Part shown: positions 43,785 to 51,181 of the stretch, piece by piece
Position numbering within the stretch: the stretch's first letter is position 1
How the letters are laid out: each line of letters opens with the position of its first letter
From: UBA2882 sp964619485
GTDB taxonomy: Bacteria; Bacillota; Clostridia; Lachnospirales; Lachnospiraceae
Direction: 5' to 3'
Assembly (NCBI GenBank): GCA_964619485.1
Contig: CAZUCI010000006.1
Location: forward strand, 1 to 62,947
Length of the DNA: 62,947 nt
Program-made: the position numbers and the translations under genes
The notes under the pieces: generated by a model
Seen by the model: the letters and a program-made list of their open reading frames with translations, nothing else
What the model was told of the DNA's origin: nothing
Database searches by the model: none

Positions 43785-44474
43785 ATGTTAAAAGAAAATT
43801 ATGATACTGTTTGTCAAAAGGTGGATAAAGCATGTGAAAATGCAGGCAGAGAAAGAACGGATGTAACTTTAATAGCAGTAAGTAAAACAAAACCTGTGGA
43901 AATGGTAAAAGAAATATATGACCTTGGATGCCGGGATTTTGGAGAAAACAAAGTCCAGGAGCTGGTTGATAAGTATGAGGTGATGCCAAAGGATATTAAA
44001 TGGCATATGATTGGACATCTGCAGAGAAATAAAGTGAAATATATTGTTGATAAGGTTGCACTTATTCACAGTGTTGATTCTCTTCGCCTTGCAGAGGAAA
44101 TAAGTAAGGAAGCATTAAAAAAAGAGGTAGAGGTTAACATCCTGGTAGAAGTAAATGTTGCAGCGGAAGAAACGAAATTTGGTACAACAAGAGAGGAAGC
44201 CATCAGCCTGGTTGAGCAGATAGCATCTCTTCCAGCCATACATATTAAGGGATTAATGACAATTGCACCATATGTTCAGGATGCTGAACAAAACAGACAA
44301 TATTTTGCTCAATTAAAACAATTATCTGTTGACATAAGTGGGAAAAACATTGATAATGTATCTATGGATATGCTTTCTATGGGTATGACAGGTGATTATG
44401 AGGTTGCCATAAGCGAAGGCGCAACCTATGTACGTGTTGGAACCGGTATTTTTGGAGAAAGACATTATTTTTAG
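43785..44474 (+). CDS. YggS/YlmE-type PLP homeostasis protein
   Basis: A 229-residue single-domain PLP-binding protein of the YggS family, which controls free PLP and affects amino-acid pools without known catalysis. The PLP lysine is in LIAVSKTKPVE (about 36), FGENKVQE follows, then HMIGHLQRNK, and the C-terminal SMGMTGDYEVAI and VRVGTGIFG bind phosphate. GAGG precedes ATG. It is in the ylmE position before sepF. Confidence 0.94.
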   Translation: MLKENYDTVCQKVDKACENAGRERTDVTLIAVSKTKPVEMVKEIYDLGCRDFGENKVQELVDKYEVMPKDIKWHMIGHLQRNKVKYIVDKVALIHSVDSLRLAEEISKEALKKEVEVNILVEVNVAAEETKFGTTREEAISLVEQIASLPAIHIKGLMTIAPYVQDAEQNRQYFAQLKQLSVDISGKNIDNVSMDMLSMGMTGDYEVAISEGATYVRVGTGIFGERHYF

Positions 44475-44501
44475 TGTAAATTTGCAAGGAGAATTGAAAA
44501 A

Positions 44502-44999
44502 ATGAGCGTTATGGACAAGTTTTTAAAATCAATACAGCTTAATGACGAAGATGATGAAGAAGATTATGACGATTATGATGATGAATATGATGATCCAGCA
44601 CCAAAGAAAAAAGCTGTTTCAAAAGTAGATTCTGATTTTGATGATGAGCAGCCCAAGGTTAAATCTACACCAAAGGTTACTCCAATGAGGCAGACGAAGA
44701 GAATGAGTAGTGATGGAATGGAAGTATGTGTGATTAAACCAACAACTGTTGAGGATGCAAGAGAGATTACAGAAACACTTTTAGCCAATCGCACAGTTGT
44801 GTTAAATTTAGAAGGTCTTGATGTGGATATAGCTCAGAGAATCATTGATTTTACATCTGGTTCCTGTTTTGCTATTCATGGAAATCTCCAGAAAATTTCA
44901 CATTATATCTTTATTATCACACCTGCCAGTGTTGATATTTCAGGCGATTTCCAGGAAATTTTATCTGGTTCTTTAAACGTTTCTGACATGAACTCCTAA
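44502..44999 (+). CDS. sepF: Cell division protein SepF
   Basis: Links FtsZ to the membrane and arranges FtsZ bundles. The 165-residue protein has an amphipathic N-terminal helix (MDKFLKSIQL), a very acidic linker with runs of Asp/Glu/Tyr (about 14-35), and the C-terminal core (ITETLLANRTVVLNLEGLD, AQRIIDFTSGSCFAI). AAGGAG precedes ATG. A strong terminator follows. Confidence 0.95.
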   Translation: MSVMDKFLKSIQLNDEDDEEDYDDYDDEYDDPAPKKKAVSKVDSDFDDEQPKVKSTPKVTPMRQTKRMSSDGMEVCVIKPTTVEDAREITETLLANRTVVLNLEGLDVDIAQRIIDFTSGSCFAIHGNLQKISHYIFIITPASVDISGDFQEILSGSLNVSDMNS

Positions 45000-45025
45000 T
45001 ATCATTTTAGTGAAAGAGAATAAAG

Positions 45026-45070
45026 ACATAAAGGAGTGTTGTAAAAATTTTTACAATACTCTTTTTATGT
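45026..45070 (+). terminator. Long hairpin terminator after sepF
   Basis: Stem around GAGTGTTGTAAAAA / TTTTTACAATACTC (one G-U), extended by ACATAAA (45026-45032) pairing with TTTATGT (45064-45070). No other gene is in the 87-base gap before aroB. It may be partly leaky, since no clear promoter for aroB follows. Confidence 0.75.
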
Positions 45071-45086
45071 TTTTCAGAGGAAAAAT

Positions 45087-46196
45087 ATGAGTAATCGATT
45101 AACAATTAATAAAGATAAAAAGAATACCTATGATCTTGTTTTTGAACATGATTTTTCCACGCTTCCAAAGGAATTGGAAAAATTCAATATTTCCGACAGA
45201 AAAATCTGCATTGTAACTGATTCCAATGTAAAAAAACTCTATGCGGATGATTTGCAAAATCTGCTGAGTCCCTTTTGCAAAAGTATTTCAGTTTTTGTAT
45301 TTGAGGCTGGGGAAGAGCACAAAAATCTTGAAACAGTTCAAAAGCTTTATGAGTTTCTAATAAAGGAGCATTTTACAAGAGCTGATTTACTGGCAGCTCT
45401 TGGTGGTGGTGTTGTTGGAGATTTGACTGGCTTTACAGCTGCGACCTATCTGCGGGGAATTGATTTTATTCAGATTCCCACCACACTGCTTGCTCAGGTG
45501 GACAGCAGTATTGGCGGAAAGACCGGTGTGGATTTTGCACAGTACAAAAATATGGTTGGAGCCTTTCATATGCCGAAGCTTGTATATATGAATCTATCTG
45601 TTTTAAAGGATTTGCCTGGAAGACAGTATTTTGCCGGAATGGCTGAGGTCTTAAAATCCGGACTTCTGAAGGATGCTTCCTTTTATGAATGGTTAATCAA
45701 TCATTTTTATGAAATTGGTGAACAGGATTTGGAAATTGTGGAGCAAATGGTTTTATCAACCTGTAATATTAAAAGAATAATAGTAGAGAAGGACCCTTAT
45801 GAAAAGGGAGAACGTGCACTTCTTAATTTAGGGCATACCATCGGTCATGCCATTGAAAAGTATAAAAATTTTGAGCTGCTGCATGGGGAGTGCGTTGCCC
45901 TGGGATGTGTTGCGGCTGCGTTCATTTCCTGGAAAAAAGAAATGCTGTCTGATGATGAATATTATGAAATTCGCGATATGTTTGTACCCTTTAATCTTCC
46001 TATTACAGTTGATGCTGTCAATCCGCAGGAGATTGTCAACCTGACACATTCAGATAAAAAAATGGATTCAGAAGGGATTAAATTTATTCTTCTTAAAAAA
46101 ATCGGCAAGGCTGTTATCGACCGCACTGTTTCTGATCAGGAAATGCTTGATGCAGTGAATGAAATATATTTTTCAGAGGAGAAAATGAGTGAATAA
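45087..46196 (+). CDS. aroB: 3-Dehydroquinate synthase
   Basis: Second step of the shikimate pathway: NAD- and metal-dependent cyclisation of DAHP to 3-dehydroquinate. The 369-residue protein has LAALGGGVVGDLTGF (near 103), the PTTLLAQVDSSIGGKTGVD segment, and the metal His in NLGHTIGHAIE. Metal Glu is in AEVLKSG. GAGGAAAAAT precedes ATG. The final codons ATGAGTGAATAA overlap the lspA GTG start. Confidence 0.96.
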   Translation: MSNRLTINKDKKNTYDLVFEHDFSTLPKELEKFNISDRKICIVTDSNVKKLYADDLQNLLSPFCKSISVFVFEAGEEHKNLETVQKLYEFLIKEHFTRADLLAALGGGVVGDLTGFTAATYLRGIDFIQIPTTLLAQVDSSIGGKTGVDFAQYKNMVGAFHMPKLVYMNLSVLKDLPGRQYFAGMAEVLKSGLLKDASFYEWLINHFYEIGEQDLEIVEQMVLSTCNIKRIIVEKDPYEKGERALLNLGHTIGHAIEKYKNFELLHGECVALGCVAAAFISWKKEMLSDDEYYEIRDMFVPFNLPITVDAVNPQEIVNLTHSDKKMDSEGIKFILLKKIGKAVIDRTVSDQEMLDAVNEIYFSEEKMSE

Positions 46197-46719
46197 TCAA
46201 AAAAAGAGCTTAAAAATAATTCAATTGATAATAAATTTGTTTACAATTATTGTTTTGATAGGTTTTGATCAGCTGACCAAGCAGCTGGCTGTGATGCATT
46301 TGAAGGACCAAAATCCTTTTTCTATTATTTCCGGGGTATTAGAGCTGCAGTACCTTGAGAACAGAGGCGCTGCTTTTGGCATGCTGCAAAACAGAAAATT
46401 ACTCTTTGTATTTATAGCCATTGTAATGCTGACTATTATTTGTTATGTGCTGGTGAAGCTTCCAATGCAGAAAAAATTTATTATCTGGCAGATTTTTCTT
46501 TCCTTTATAGCTGCTGGTGGAATTGGAAATATGATTGATCGTGTACGCCTGGAGTATGTGGTTGATTTCATCTACTTTAAAATCATAAATTTTCCTATTT
46601 TTAATGTGGCGGATATCTATGTTACCATCGGTACTGTTTTGCTGGCAATTGTAATTTTATTTGTAGTAAAGGAAGAAGAACTGAAATTTCTAAAATTCAA
46701 TATTCGAAAGGATTCTTAG
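46189..46719 (+). CDS. lspA: Lipoprotein signal peptidase (signal peptidase II)
   Basis: A membrane aspartyl protease that cleaves lipoprotein signal peptides before the lipidated Cys. The 176-residue protein has four membrane segments, NRGAAFGML, and the two catalytic Asp in GNMIDRVRLEYVVDF and NVADIYVTIG. The start is GTG 46189 within the end of aroB, with GAGGAG upstream; the nearby ATG is in the aroB frame. It would process the DD-carboxypeptidase lipoprotein coded upstream. Confidence 0.95.
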   Translation: MNNQKKSLKIIQLIINLFTIIVLIGFDQLTKQLAVMHLKDQNPFSIISGVLELQYLENRGAAFGMLQNRKLLFVFIAIVMLTIICYVLVKLPMQKKFIIWQIFLSFIAAGGIGNMIDRVRLEYVVDFIYFKIINFPIFNVADIYVTIGTVLLAIVILFVVKEEELKFLKFNIRKDS

Positions 46720-46726
46720 GTAAAAT

Positions 46727-47644
46727 ATGAGTGAAACAAAGAGGGTTTATATGCAGGTTTCACCTGATGAAGAGGACGAGAGAATTGATAAGCTTGTGAC
46801 AGTCTGGAGTGAAGGACTGTCACGTTCTTATATACAGAAGCTTATGAAGGACGGCCTGATTACTGTAAACGGTACGGTTGTGAAAGCAAACTACAGGGTG
46901 AAGGAGGCAGATGAGGTTACTTATCAGATTCCTGCCTGTGTTGAGCCTGATATAGAGCCGGAAAATATTCCACTGGATATTCTTTATGAGGACGAGGATT
47001 TATTGATTGTAAATAAGCCCAAGGGAATGGTGGTTCATCCAAGTGCGGGACATTATTCTCATACCCTGGTAAATGCCCTTTTATTTCATTGCGAGGATTT
47101 ATCCGGTATAAACGGGGTATATCGGCCCGGCATTGTGCATAGGATAGATAAGGATACAACAGGGTCCCTGATTGTGTGCAAAAGTGAAACTGCACACAAT
47201 TCCATTGCAGAACAATTAAAGCAGCATAGTATTACGCGAAAATACCGTGCAATTGTATGGGGAAACTTTTTGGAAGAAAACGGAACCATCGATGCTCCAA
47301 TTGGTCGTGATCCAAAAGATCGTAAAAAAATGGCCATAAACAGGGTTAATGGAAAATCTGCAGTCACACATTTTACCGTGCTTGAGCAATTTCAGGGCTT
47401 TTCCTATGTGGAATGTCAGCTTGAAACGGGGCGTACACATCAGATTCGTGTTCACATGACAAGCATTGGTCATCCTCTGTTAGGTGATGAAGTATATGGA
47501 AGCAGGCAGAGCAGGTTTCATTTACGGGGACAGTGTCTGCATGCAATGACAATTGGATTCCTTCATCCAATAAAAAACGAATATATGGAATTTTCTGCGC
47601 CATTGCCAGATTATTTTACTCATTTGCTCCAAATACTTACATAA
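46727..47644 (+). CDS. RluA-family pseudouridine synthase (RluD type)
   Basis: Makes pseudouridine in 23S rRNA; the RluD branch targets helix 69 positions 1911, 1915 and 1917, though the exact targets are not shown. An N-terminal S4 domain (about 16-75) is followed by the catalytic domain with HRIDKDTTGSLIV (Asp is the nucleophile) and ETGRTHQIRVH. 305 residues. ATG 46727 has a weak site; ATG 46751, 8 codons in, has GAGGG and could be the true start. It follows lspA, as in most Firmicutes. RlmH methylates one of the same uridines. Confidence 0.93.
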   Translation: MSETKRVYMQVSPDEEDERIDKLVTVWSEGLSRSYIQKLMKDGLITVNGTVVKANYRVKEADEVTYQIPACVEPDIEPENIPLDILYEDEDLLIVNKPKGMVVHPSAGHYSHTLVNALLFHCEDLSGINGVYRPGIVHRIDKDTTGSLIVCKSETAHNSIAEQLKQHSITRKYRAIVWGNFLEENGTIDAPIGRDPKDRKKMAINRVNGKSAVTHFTVLEQFQGFSYVECQLETGRTHQIRVHMTSIGHPLLGDEVYGSRQSRFHLRGQCLHAMTIGFLHPIKNEYMEFSAPLPDYFTHLLQILT

Positions 47645-47675
47645 ACCGATTCTTTTCCTGTAAATTAGGTTGAAT

Positions 47676-47704
47676 TTGACACTATATTGTGCTAAACTGA
47701 TGAT
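47676..47704 (+). promoter_or_regulatory. Promoter for the unknown 205-residue protein gene
   Basis: TTGACA (47676-47681), 17-base spacer, GATGAT (47699-47704). It lies about 50 bases before the start. Confidence 0.6.
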
Positions 47705-47754
47705 GTTGTTTATAAGAAATTCATAAAGTTTTAATAAATACGAAGGAGTATTTA

Positions 47755-48372
47755 ATGAAAAATGTAGCTTATCTTGACAGGCTCCTTCTTCGATATGCAG
47801 GAACCTTTGACATCTATAAGCCATACATGATAGATAATAAAGAGTATCCGGCATACGGATACTTTTTTTCATCAGTAGAAAAATATGTTTTAATTCGTGA
47901 AGCAAATATGTGGACTTCCAATAGTCACGAGCACGTTTTATTTATGACGGTAGATGAGTTGACTGCTTCGGATTTAGCAGAGGCAGAAAGAGTGATCCGC
48001 GATTATTTTGAGCCTGTATTAGTACGTAACGGACAGAAATATCCTGATAAGAATCATATGTACAGCTATTTAACGGTTATTATTCTTGCTGACAGCTGTT
48101 CTGATAAGAAATTAATCCGTAAAATCAAATCCTTTAAATTTGAAAAGGGATATCTGTTTAATTTCCGTGGATTTAGTCAGGGAAGAATTGCCGCAGTATT
48201 TATGGATGAAGAAAAGGTTGCAACAAATTATCAGGGACGAAAGCTCTATAAGCTTTTAAAAAAGGTTTTTGATGATGTCCATAAAGGGAAAAAGACCTTT
48301 ACGCAGCTTTGCGAAGAGGATGAAAGTGTAAGACCATACAAACAGGAAGAACTGAAGAGCTATAAAGGATAA
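47755..48372 (+). CDS. Unrecognised 205-residue soluble protein
   Basis: I cannot place this protein in a named family. It is soluble, mixed charged, and rich in aromatic residues (Tyr, Phe). The first 75 residues look alpha/beta (FDIYKPYMIDNKEYPAYG, VEKYVLIREANMW), and the C-terminal third is basic with LYKLLKKVFDDVHKGKK. No signal peptide, membrane segment or catalytic motif is seen. AAGGAG precedes ATG. It has its own promoter and terminator, so it is a single-gene unit between an rRNA-modification gene and cstA. Confidence 0.7.
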   Translation: MKNVAYLDRLLLRYAGTFDIYKPYMIDNKEYPAYGYFFSSVEKYVLIREANMWTSNSHEHVLFMTVDELTASDLAEAERVIRDYFEPVLVRNGQKYPDKNHMYSYLTVIILADSCSDKKLIRKIKSFKFEKGYLFNFRGFSQGRIAAVFMDEEKVATNYQGRKLYKLLKKVFDDVHKGKKTFTQLCEEDESVRPYKQEELKSYKG

Positions 48373-48417
48373 ATTCCTTTTATGAAAGCTGCAAAAGATT
48401 TCTGATGTACAAAAGTT

Positions 48418-48457
48418 TATAAAGCAGATTGAGTGGCTGCTTTATATAGATTTTTTT
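48418..48457 (+). terminator. Intrinsic terminator before cstA
   Basis: Perfect 10-bp stem TATAAAGCAG (48418-48427) / CTGCTTTATA (48437-48446), 9-base loop, then a run of seven T. No clear cstA promoter lies after it, so read-through or a weak promoter must be assumed. Confidence 0.85.
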
Positions 48458-48495
48458 CTCACAAACTTTATTATTAAAAATAGGAGGGATAAATT

Positions 48496-50199
48496 GTGAG
48501 CGCAGTTTTATTAATTTTACTTGCTATTGTTATCTTTGTCGTTGCATATCTGACATATGGTAGATTTTTAGCAAAATCATGGGGAATTGACCCTAACAAA
48601 ACCACACCTGCTCATGCGTTAGAGGACGGTGTAGATTATTGTCCAGCTAAGACACCAGTCTTAATGGGACATCATTTCTCATCCATCGCCGGTGCAGGCC
48701 CAATTAACGGACCAATCCAGGCAGCATTTTTTGGATGGGTTCCATGCTTTTTATGGATTGTAATTGGTGGTATTTTCTTCGGAGCCGTTCAGGACTTTGG
48801 TGCATTATTTGTATCTATTCGTCATGAAGGTAAATCCTTAGGTGAGGTTATCGAGGAGAATATTGGACGTAAGGCAAGAGTACTTTTTACCGTATTTGCA
48901 TGGTTAGTATTACTTTTGGTAATCGCTGCTTTTGCAGATATCGTTGCTAAATCCTTTATTGGAGCAAGCTACGGCGGAAGCGCAACAAACGGATCTGTTG
49001 CAACAGCTTCTTTATTGTTTATTCCTTTGGCTATCTGCTTTGGATTTGTCGTTTACAGAAAAAATGCTCCATTGGTTATTTCTTCTGTAATCGGTGTTAT
49101 TCTTTTAGCAGCCTGTGTTGCTTTAGGATTGGTATTCCCATTGGATTTATCCAAAAATGTATGGATTGCATTTGTATTTATTTATATCATGGTTGCATCT
49201 GTAACACCTGTATGGATTCTGTTACAGCCTAGAGATTACTTAAGCTCCTTCTTACTCTATTTTATGATGGCAGCTGCTGTTGTAGGTATTGTAGGAGCAT
49301 CCATTGTTGATCCTGCATCCACAAAATTCATTACACCTGCATTTACAGGATTTGCAGTAAACGGATCATACTTATTCCCAACATTGTTCATTACCATCGC
49401 CTGCGGTGCTATCTCCGGATTCCATTCACTGATTGCTTCCGGTACAACATCCAAACAGCTTGATAATGAAAAGGATGCATTAATGGTTGGTTATGGTTCC
49501 ATGTTAATCGAATGTGTTCTTGCAGTTATTTCCTTAATTGCAATCGGAACATTGTCTGCAGATGGAACTCAGGCTAATGTTATGGCAAGCTTAGGATTGG
49601 AAGCAATTTCTCCTACTGTTATCTTTGGTACTGCAATTGCAAACTTCTTTGCTGTCATTGGTCTTCCAACAGCAGCAGTAAATGCTACAAAGACAATCAT
49701 TATGTTAGCTGTATCCTGCTTCTGTTTAACATCCCTTGATACAGGTACCCGTCTTGGACGTTTCATGTTCCAGGAATTATTTGCTACCAACAAAAAAGGA
49801 GAGAAGAACGTTCTTTCCAATATGTATGTTGCAACTGTTATTACAGCAGCCTGTGGATTTATCCTTTGTCTGGCTGGATATGAAAAGGTATGGCCATTAT
49901 TTGGTGCTGCCAACCAGTTAGTTGCTGTTCCGGCATTCCTGGCTTTAGCTACATACTTAAAGAAAATCAAAAAGAACAACAAGATGTTATACTTCCCAAT
50001 TATCTTTATGTCATTGGCAACCTTAACATCCATGTTCTTTACCTTTAAGGCAAACCTGATGAGTATCATTAACAAAGCCGTTGAAGGAACCGCATTATTT
50101 ACCTGTGTTCTTCAGAACGTCATCATCATCCCACTCGTAATTTTGGCAGTCATTTTAATCATTGATGGTGGAAAAGTATTAATTAAAAAAGAAGCATAA
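48496..50199 (+). CDS. cstA: Carbon starvation protein CstA-family transporter
   Basis: A 567-residue, roughly 15-segment membrane protein of the CstA family, which takes up peptides or pyruvate. The N-terminal PGI-like DYCPAKTPVLMGHHFSSIAG (about 50-69), GPINGPIQAAFFGWVP and FGAVQDFGALFVSIRHEG segments are the family core, and FHSLIASGTTSKQL lies near 317. The GTG start has GGAGGG. The gene carries many TTA/GTA codons and looks well expressed. Pyruvate or peptide substrate cannot be decided. A hairpin terminator follows. Confidence 0.92.
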   Translation: MSAVLLILLAIVIFVVAYLTYGRFLAKSWGIDPNKTTPAHALEDGVDYCPAKTPVLMGHHFSSIAGAGPINGPIQAAFFGWVPCFLWIVIGGIFFGAVQDFGALFVSIRHEGKSLGEVIEENIGRKARVLFTVFAWLVLLLVIAAFADIVAKSFIGASYGGSATNGSVATASLLFIPLAICFGFVVYRKNAPLVISSVIGVILLAACVALGLVFPLDLSKNVWIAFVFIYIMVASVTPVWILLQPRDYLSSFLLYFMMAAAVVGIVGASIVDPASTKFITPAFTGFAVNGSYLFPTLFITIACGAISGFHSLIASGTTSKQLDNEKDALMVGYGSMLIECVLAVISLIAIGTLSADGTQANVMASLGLEAISPTVIFGTAIANFFAVIGLPTAAVNATKTIIMLAVSCFCLTSLDTGTRLGRFMFQELFATNKKGEKNVLSNMYVATVITAACGFILCLAGYEKVWPLFGAANQLVAVPAFLALATYLKKIKKNNKMLYFPIIFMSLATLTSMFFTFKANLMSIINKAVEGTALFTCVLQNVIIIPLVILAVILIIDGGKVLIKKEA

Positions 50200-50235
50200 T
50201 TACAGAAGTCTGTAATTCATACTTATTTTGAAAGA

Positions 50236-50290
50236 ATAAAGCTGTGTTGATTCTGACTAAAAGGAATCAATGCAGCTTTATATTTTTTTG
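50236..50290 (+). terminator. Intrinsic terminator after cstA
   Basis: Stem ATAAAGCTG-TG-TTGATTC (50236-50253) / GAATCAA-TG-CAGCTTTAT (50264-50281) with a small internal loop and then a T run. A shorter palindrome, AATTACAGA / TCTGTAATT (50198-50217), sits at the cstA stop. Confidence 0.85.
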
Positions 50291-50345
50291 ATGTGATATT
50301 CTCCAGGAGTATGGGATATTTTTTTGTCAAAATTGTCTAATAATA

Positions 50346-50374
50346 TTGCTTTTTTGAGCCGCTTTTAATATAAT
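50346..50374 (+). promoter_or_regulatory. Promoter for the cytidylate-kinase-like gene
   Basis: TTGCTT (50346-50351), 17-base spacer, perfect TATAAT (50369-50374). Expected start about 50381, 36 bases before the coding start. Confidence 0.7.
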
Positions 50375-50416
50375 TTAACTATAAAGATGAAGTCAAAAAT
50401 GAAACGAGGTATAATT

Positions 50417-51043
50417 ATGAATACAATAATTACAATCGGAAGACAGTTTGGTTCAGGTGGACGCGAAATAGGAGAGAAGCTTGCAAAAGAGCTTGACATT
50501 CCATATTATGACAGAGAACTTCTTGCCAGAGCTGCAAAGGAGAGTGGCTTTTGCGAGGAGATGATTCAGTGTCATGATGAGAGACCAACAAATAGTTTTT
50601 TGTATAATTTAGTGATGGATACGTATTCCTTTGGCTATAATTCTGCAGCCATGGTTGACATGCCAGTCAGTCAAAAGGTTTTTCTGGCACAATTTGATGC
50701 GATTCGCAAAATTGCTGATGAAGGTCCATGTGTAATTGTTGGAAGATGTGCAGACTATGCATTATCTGAATATAGTAACTGCATAAACATTTTTATCCAT
50801 GGAGATGAAAAATGTAAGCTTGAGCGAATTATGAAAAAATATGAATTGAACGAAGCCAAAGCCAAGGACATGATTATAAAAAAAGATAAACAGCGTCAGA
50901 GCTACTATAACTATTATTCATCTAAAAAATGGGGGCGTTCAGATTCCTATGACCTGTCTATTAACAGTTCTATTTTAGGAATAGAAGGTTCAGTTAATTT
51001 AATTAAGCAATTTATTATGGATTTTGAAGAAGCCCGGAAATAG
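50417..51043 (+). CDS. Cytidylate kinase-like family protein
   Basis: A 208-residue P-loop kinase-like protein of the cytidylate-kinase-like family, distinct from the housekeeping Cmk. The N-terminal ITIGRQFGSGGREIGEKLA gives an unusual P-loop, DIPYYDRELL is a substrate-site strand, and VIVGRCADYAL follows. Substrate unknown; members are common in gut Clostridia. ATG 50417 follows GAGG; two earlier in-frame ATGs (50387, 50399) lie close to the predicted transcription start. A terminator follows, so it is monocistronic. Confidence 0.85.
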   Translation: MNTIITIGRQFGSGGREIGEKLAKELDIPYYDRELLARAAKESGFCEEMIQCHDERPTNSFLYNLVMDTYSFGYNSAAMVDMPVSQKVFLAQFDAIRKIADEGPCVIVGRCADYALSEYSNCINIFIHGDEKCKLERIMKKYELNEAKAKDMIIKKDKQRQSYYNYYSSKKWGRSDSYDLSINSSILGIEGSVNLIKQFIMDFEEARK

Positions 51044-51050
51044 AGTTTTT

Positions 51051-51093
51051 AAAGAGCCTTCTACCAAATGATTGTGTAGAGGGCTCTTTTATT
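51051..51093 (+). terminator. Intrinsic terminator after the cytidylate-kinase-like gene
   Basis: Stem AAAGAGCC-TTCTAC / GTAGAG-GGCTCTTT (51076-51089) with about an 11-base loop, then T-rich sequence. Confidence 0.85.
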
Positions 51094-51181
51094 TGTATAA
51101 TTTTTTTTATTTCAATCTGCTGCTTGATGTAGTAGCGTGGTGCGTACAGGATATTGTTTATTATCGGGATAGAGGTTTGAT

